Below, one piece after another: positions 47,716 through 47,727 of a DNA stretch of 47,727 bases. How positions within the stretch are numbered: position 1 is the first letter of the stretch; each line of letters opens with the position of its first letter. This DNA comes from Halieaceae bacterium (lineage in GTDB: Bacteria; Pseudomonadota; Gammaproteobacteria; Pseudomonadales; Halieaceae), in NCBI GenBank assembly GCA_902520195.1, contig CABYND010000015.1, forward strand, positions 1 through 47,727. Reading direction: 5' to 3'. Position numbers and translations under genes: made by a program. The notes beneath the pieces are model-generated. The model saw only the letters and a program-made list of their open reading frames with translations, made no database searches and had not been told where the DNA came from.

Positions 47716-47727
47716 GCGGGCATGGCT

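Overview
The window reads as a chromosomal segment of a GC-rich marine-type gammaproteobacterium. The gene orders gyrA-serC-pheA-tyrA-aroA-cmk-rpsA-ihfB-lapA-lapB-pyrF and thrS/infC-rpmI-rplT-pheS-pheT-ihfA-merR-tRNA-Pro are gammaproteobacterial. A thiosulfate-oxidising sox cluster and an Atu-type acyl-CoA carboxylase cluster would fit the Halieaceae (OM60/NOR5) or a related group. That placement is inference from gene content; no rRNA gene is present.

Layout. (1) 1-10733 is a tightly packed core block: the 3' part of gyrA, serine and aromatic amino acid biosynthesis (serC, pheA, tyrA, aroA), cmk, rpsA, ihfB, the LPS-assembly regulators lapA/lapB, and pyrF. pheA is frameshifted in a run of eight C. 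(2) 10893-15256 carries a ComEA-like protein and three envelope-sugar genes (epimerase, WbpL-type sugar-phosphate transferase, WbpM-type dehydratase), a stripped-down version of an O-antigen locus. (3) 15474-26334 is acyl-CoA metabolism: a DmdC-type acyl-CoA dehydrogenase, a crotonase, a TetR regulator, and divergently from it AtuA-like protein, carboxyltransferase, crotonase, biotin carboxylase and a TIGR03084-type DinB-fold protein. (4) 26471-34810 is sulfur oxidation: soxS-like and periplasmic dsrE-like genes on the minus strand, divergent from soxCDYZAXB, followed by a DxD glycosyltransferase-like gene. (5) 34832-37592 holds a CsaA/YgjH-type tRNA-binding protein, tRNA-Asn(GTT) and uvrB. 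(6) 37778-46631 is the translation block: thrS, infC with an apparent ATC start codon, rpmI, rplT, pheS, pheT, ihfA, a MerR regulator and tRNA-Pro(GGG). A divergent pair (secreted protein and short AraC-type regulator) sits between thrS and infC. (7) 46632-47727 is AT-richer and carries one zinc-ribbon membrane protein gene of unknown function.

How the parts work together. The first block feeds chorismate to Phe and Tyr, and CMP/UMP to nucleotide pools. The Sox genes encode a complete periplasmic thiosulfate-oxidising set: carrier SoxYZ, haem enzyme SoxAX, hydrolase SoxB, sulfane dehydrogenase SoxCD, with a SoxS-type thioredoxin probably keeping the SoxY cysteine reduced. The Atu-like set predicts activation and carboxylation of a branched unsaturated acyl-CoA, under a TetR repressor with a clear repeat operator. 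I found no insertion sequence, CRISPR array, prophage or rRNA. The strongest candidates for something undescribed are the AtuA/carboxylase/TIGR03084 set and the SoxS/periplasmic DsrE pair beside sox.
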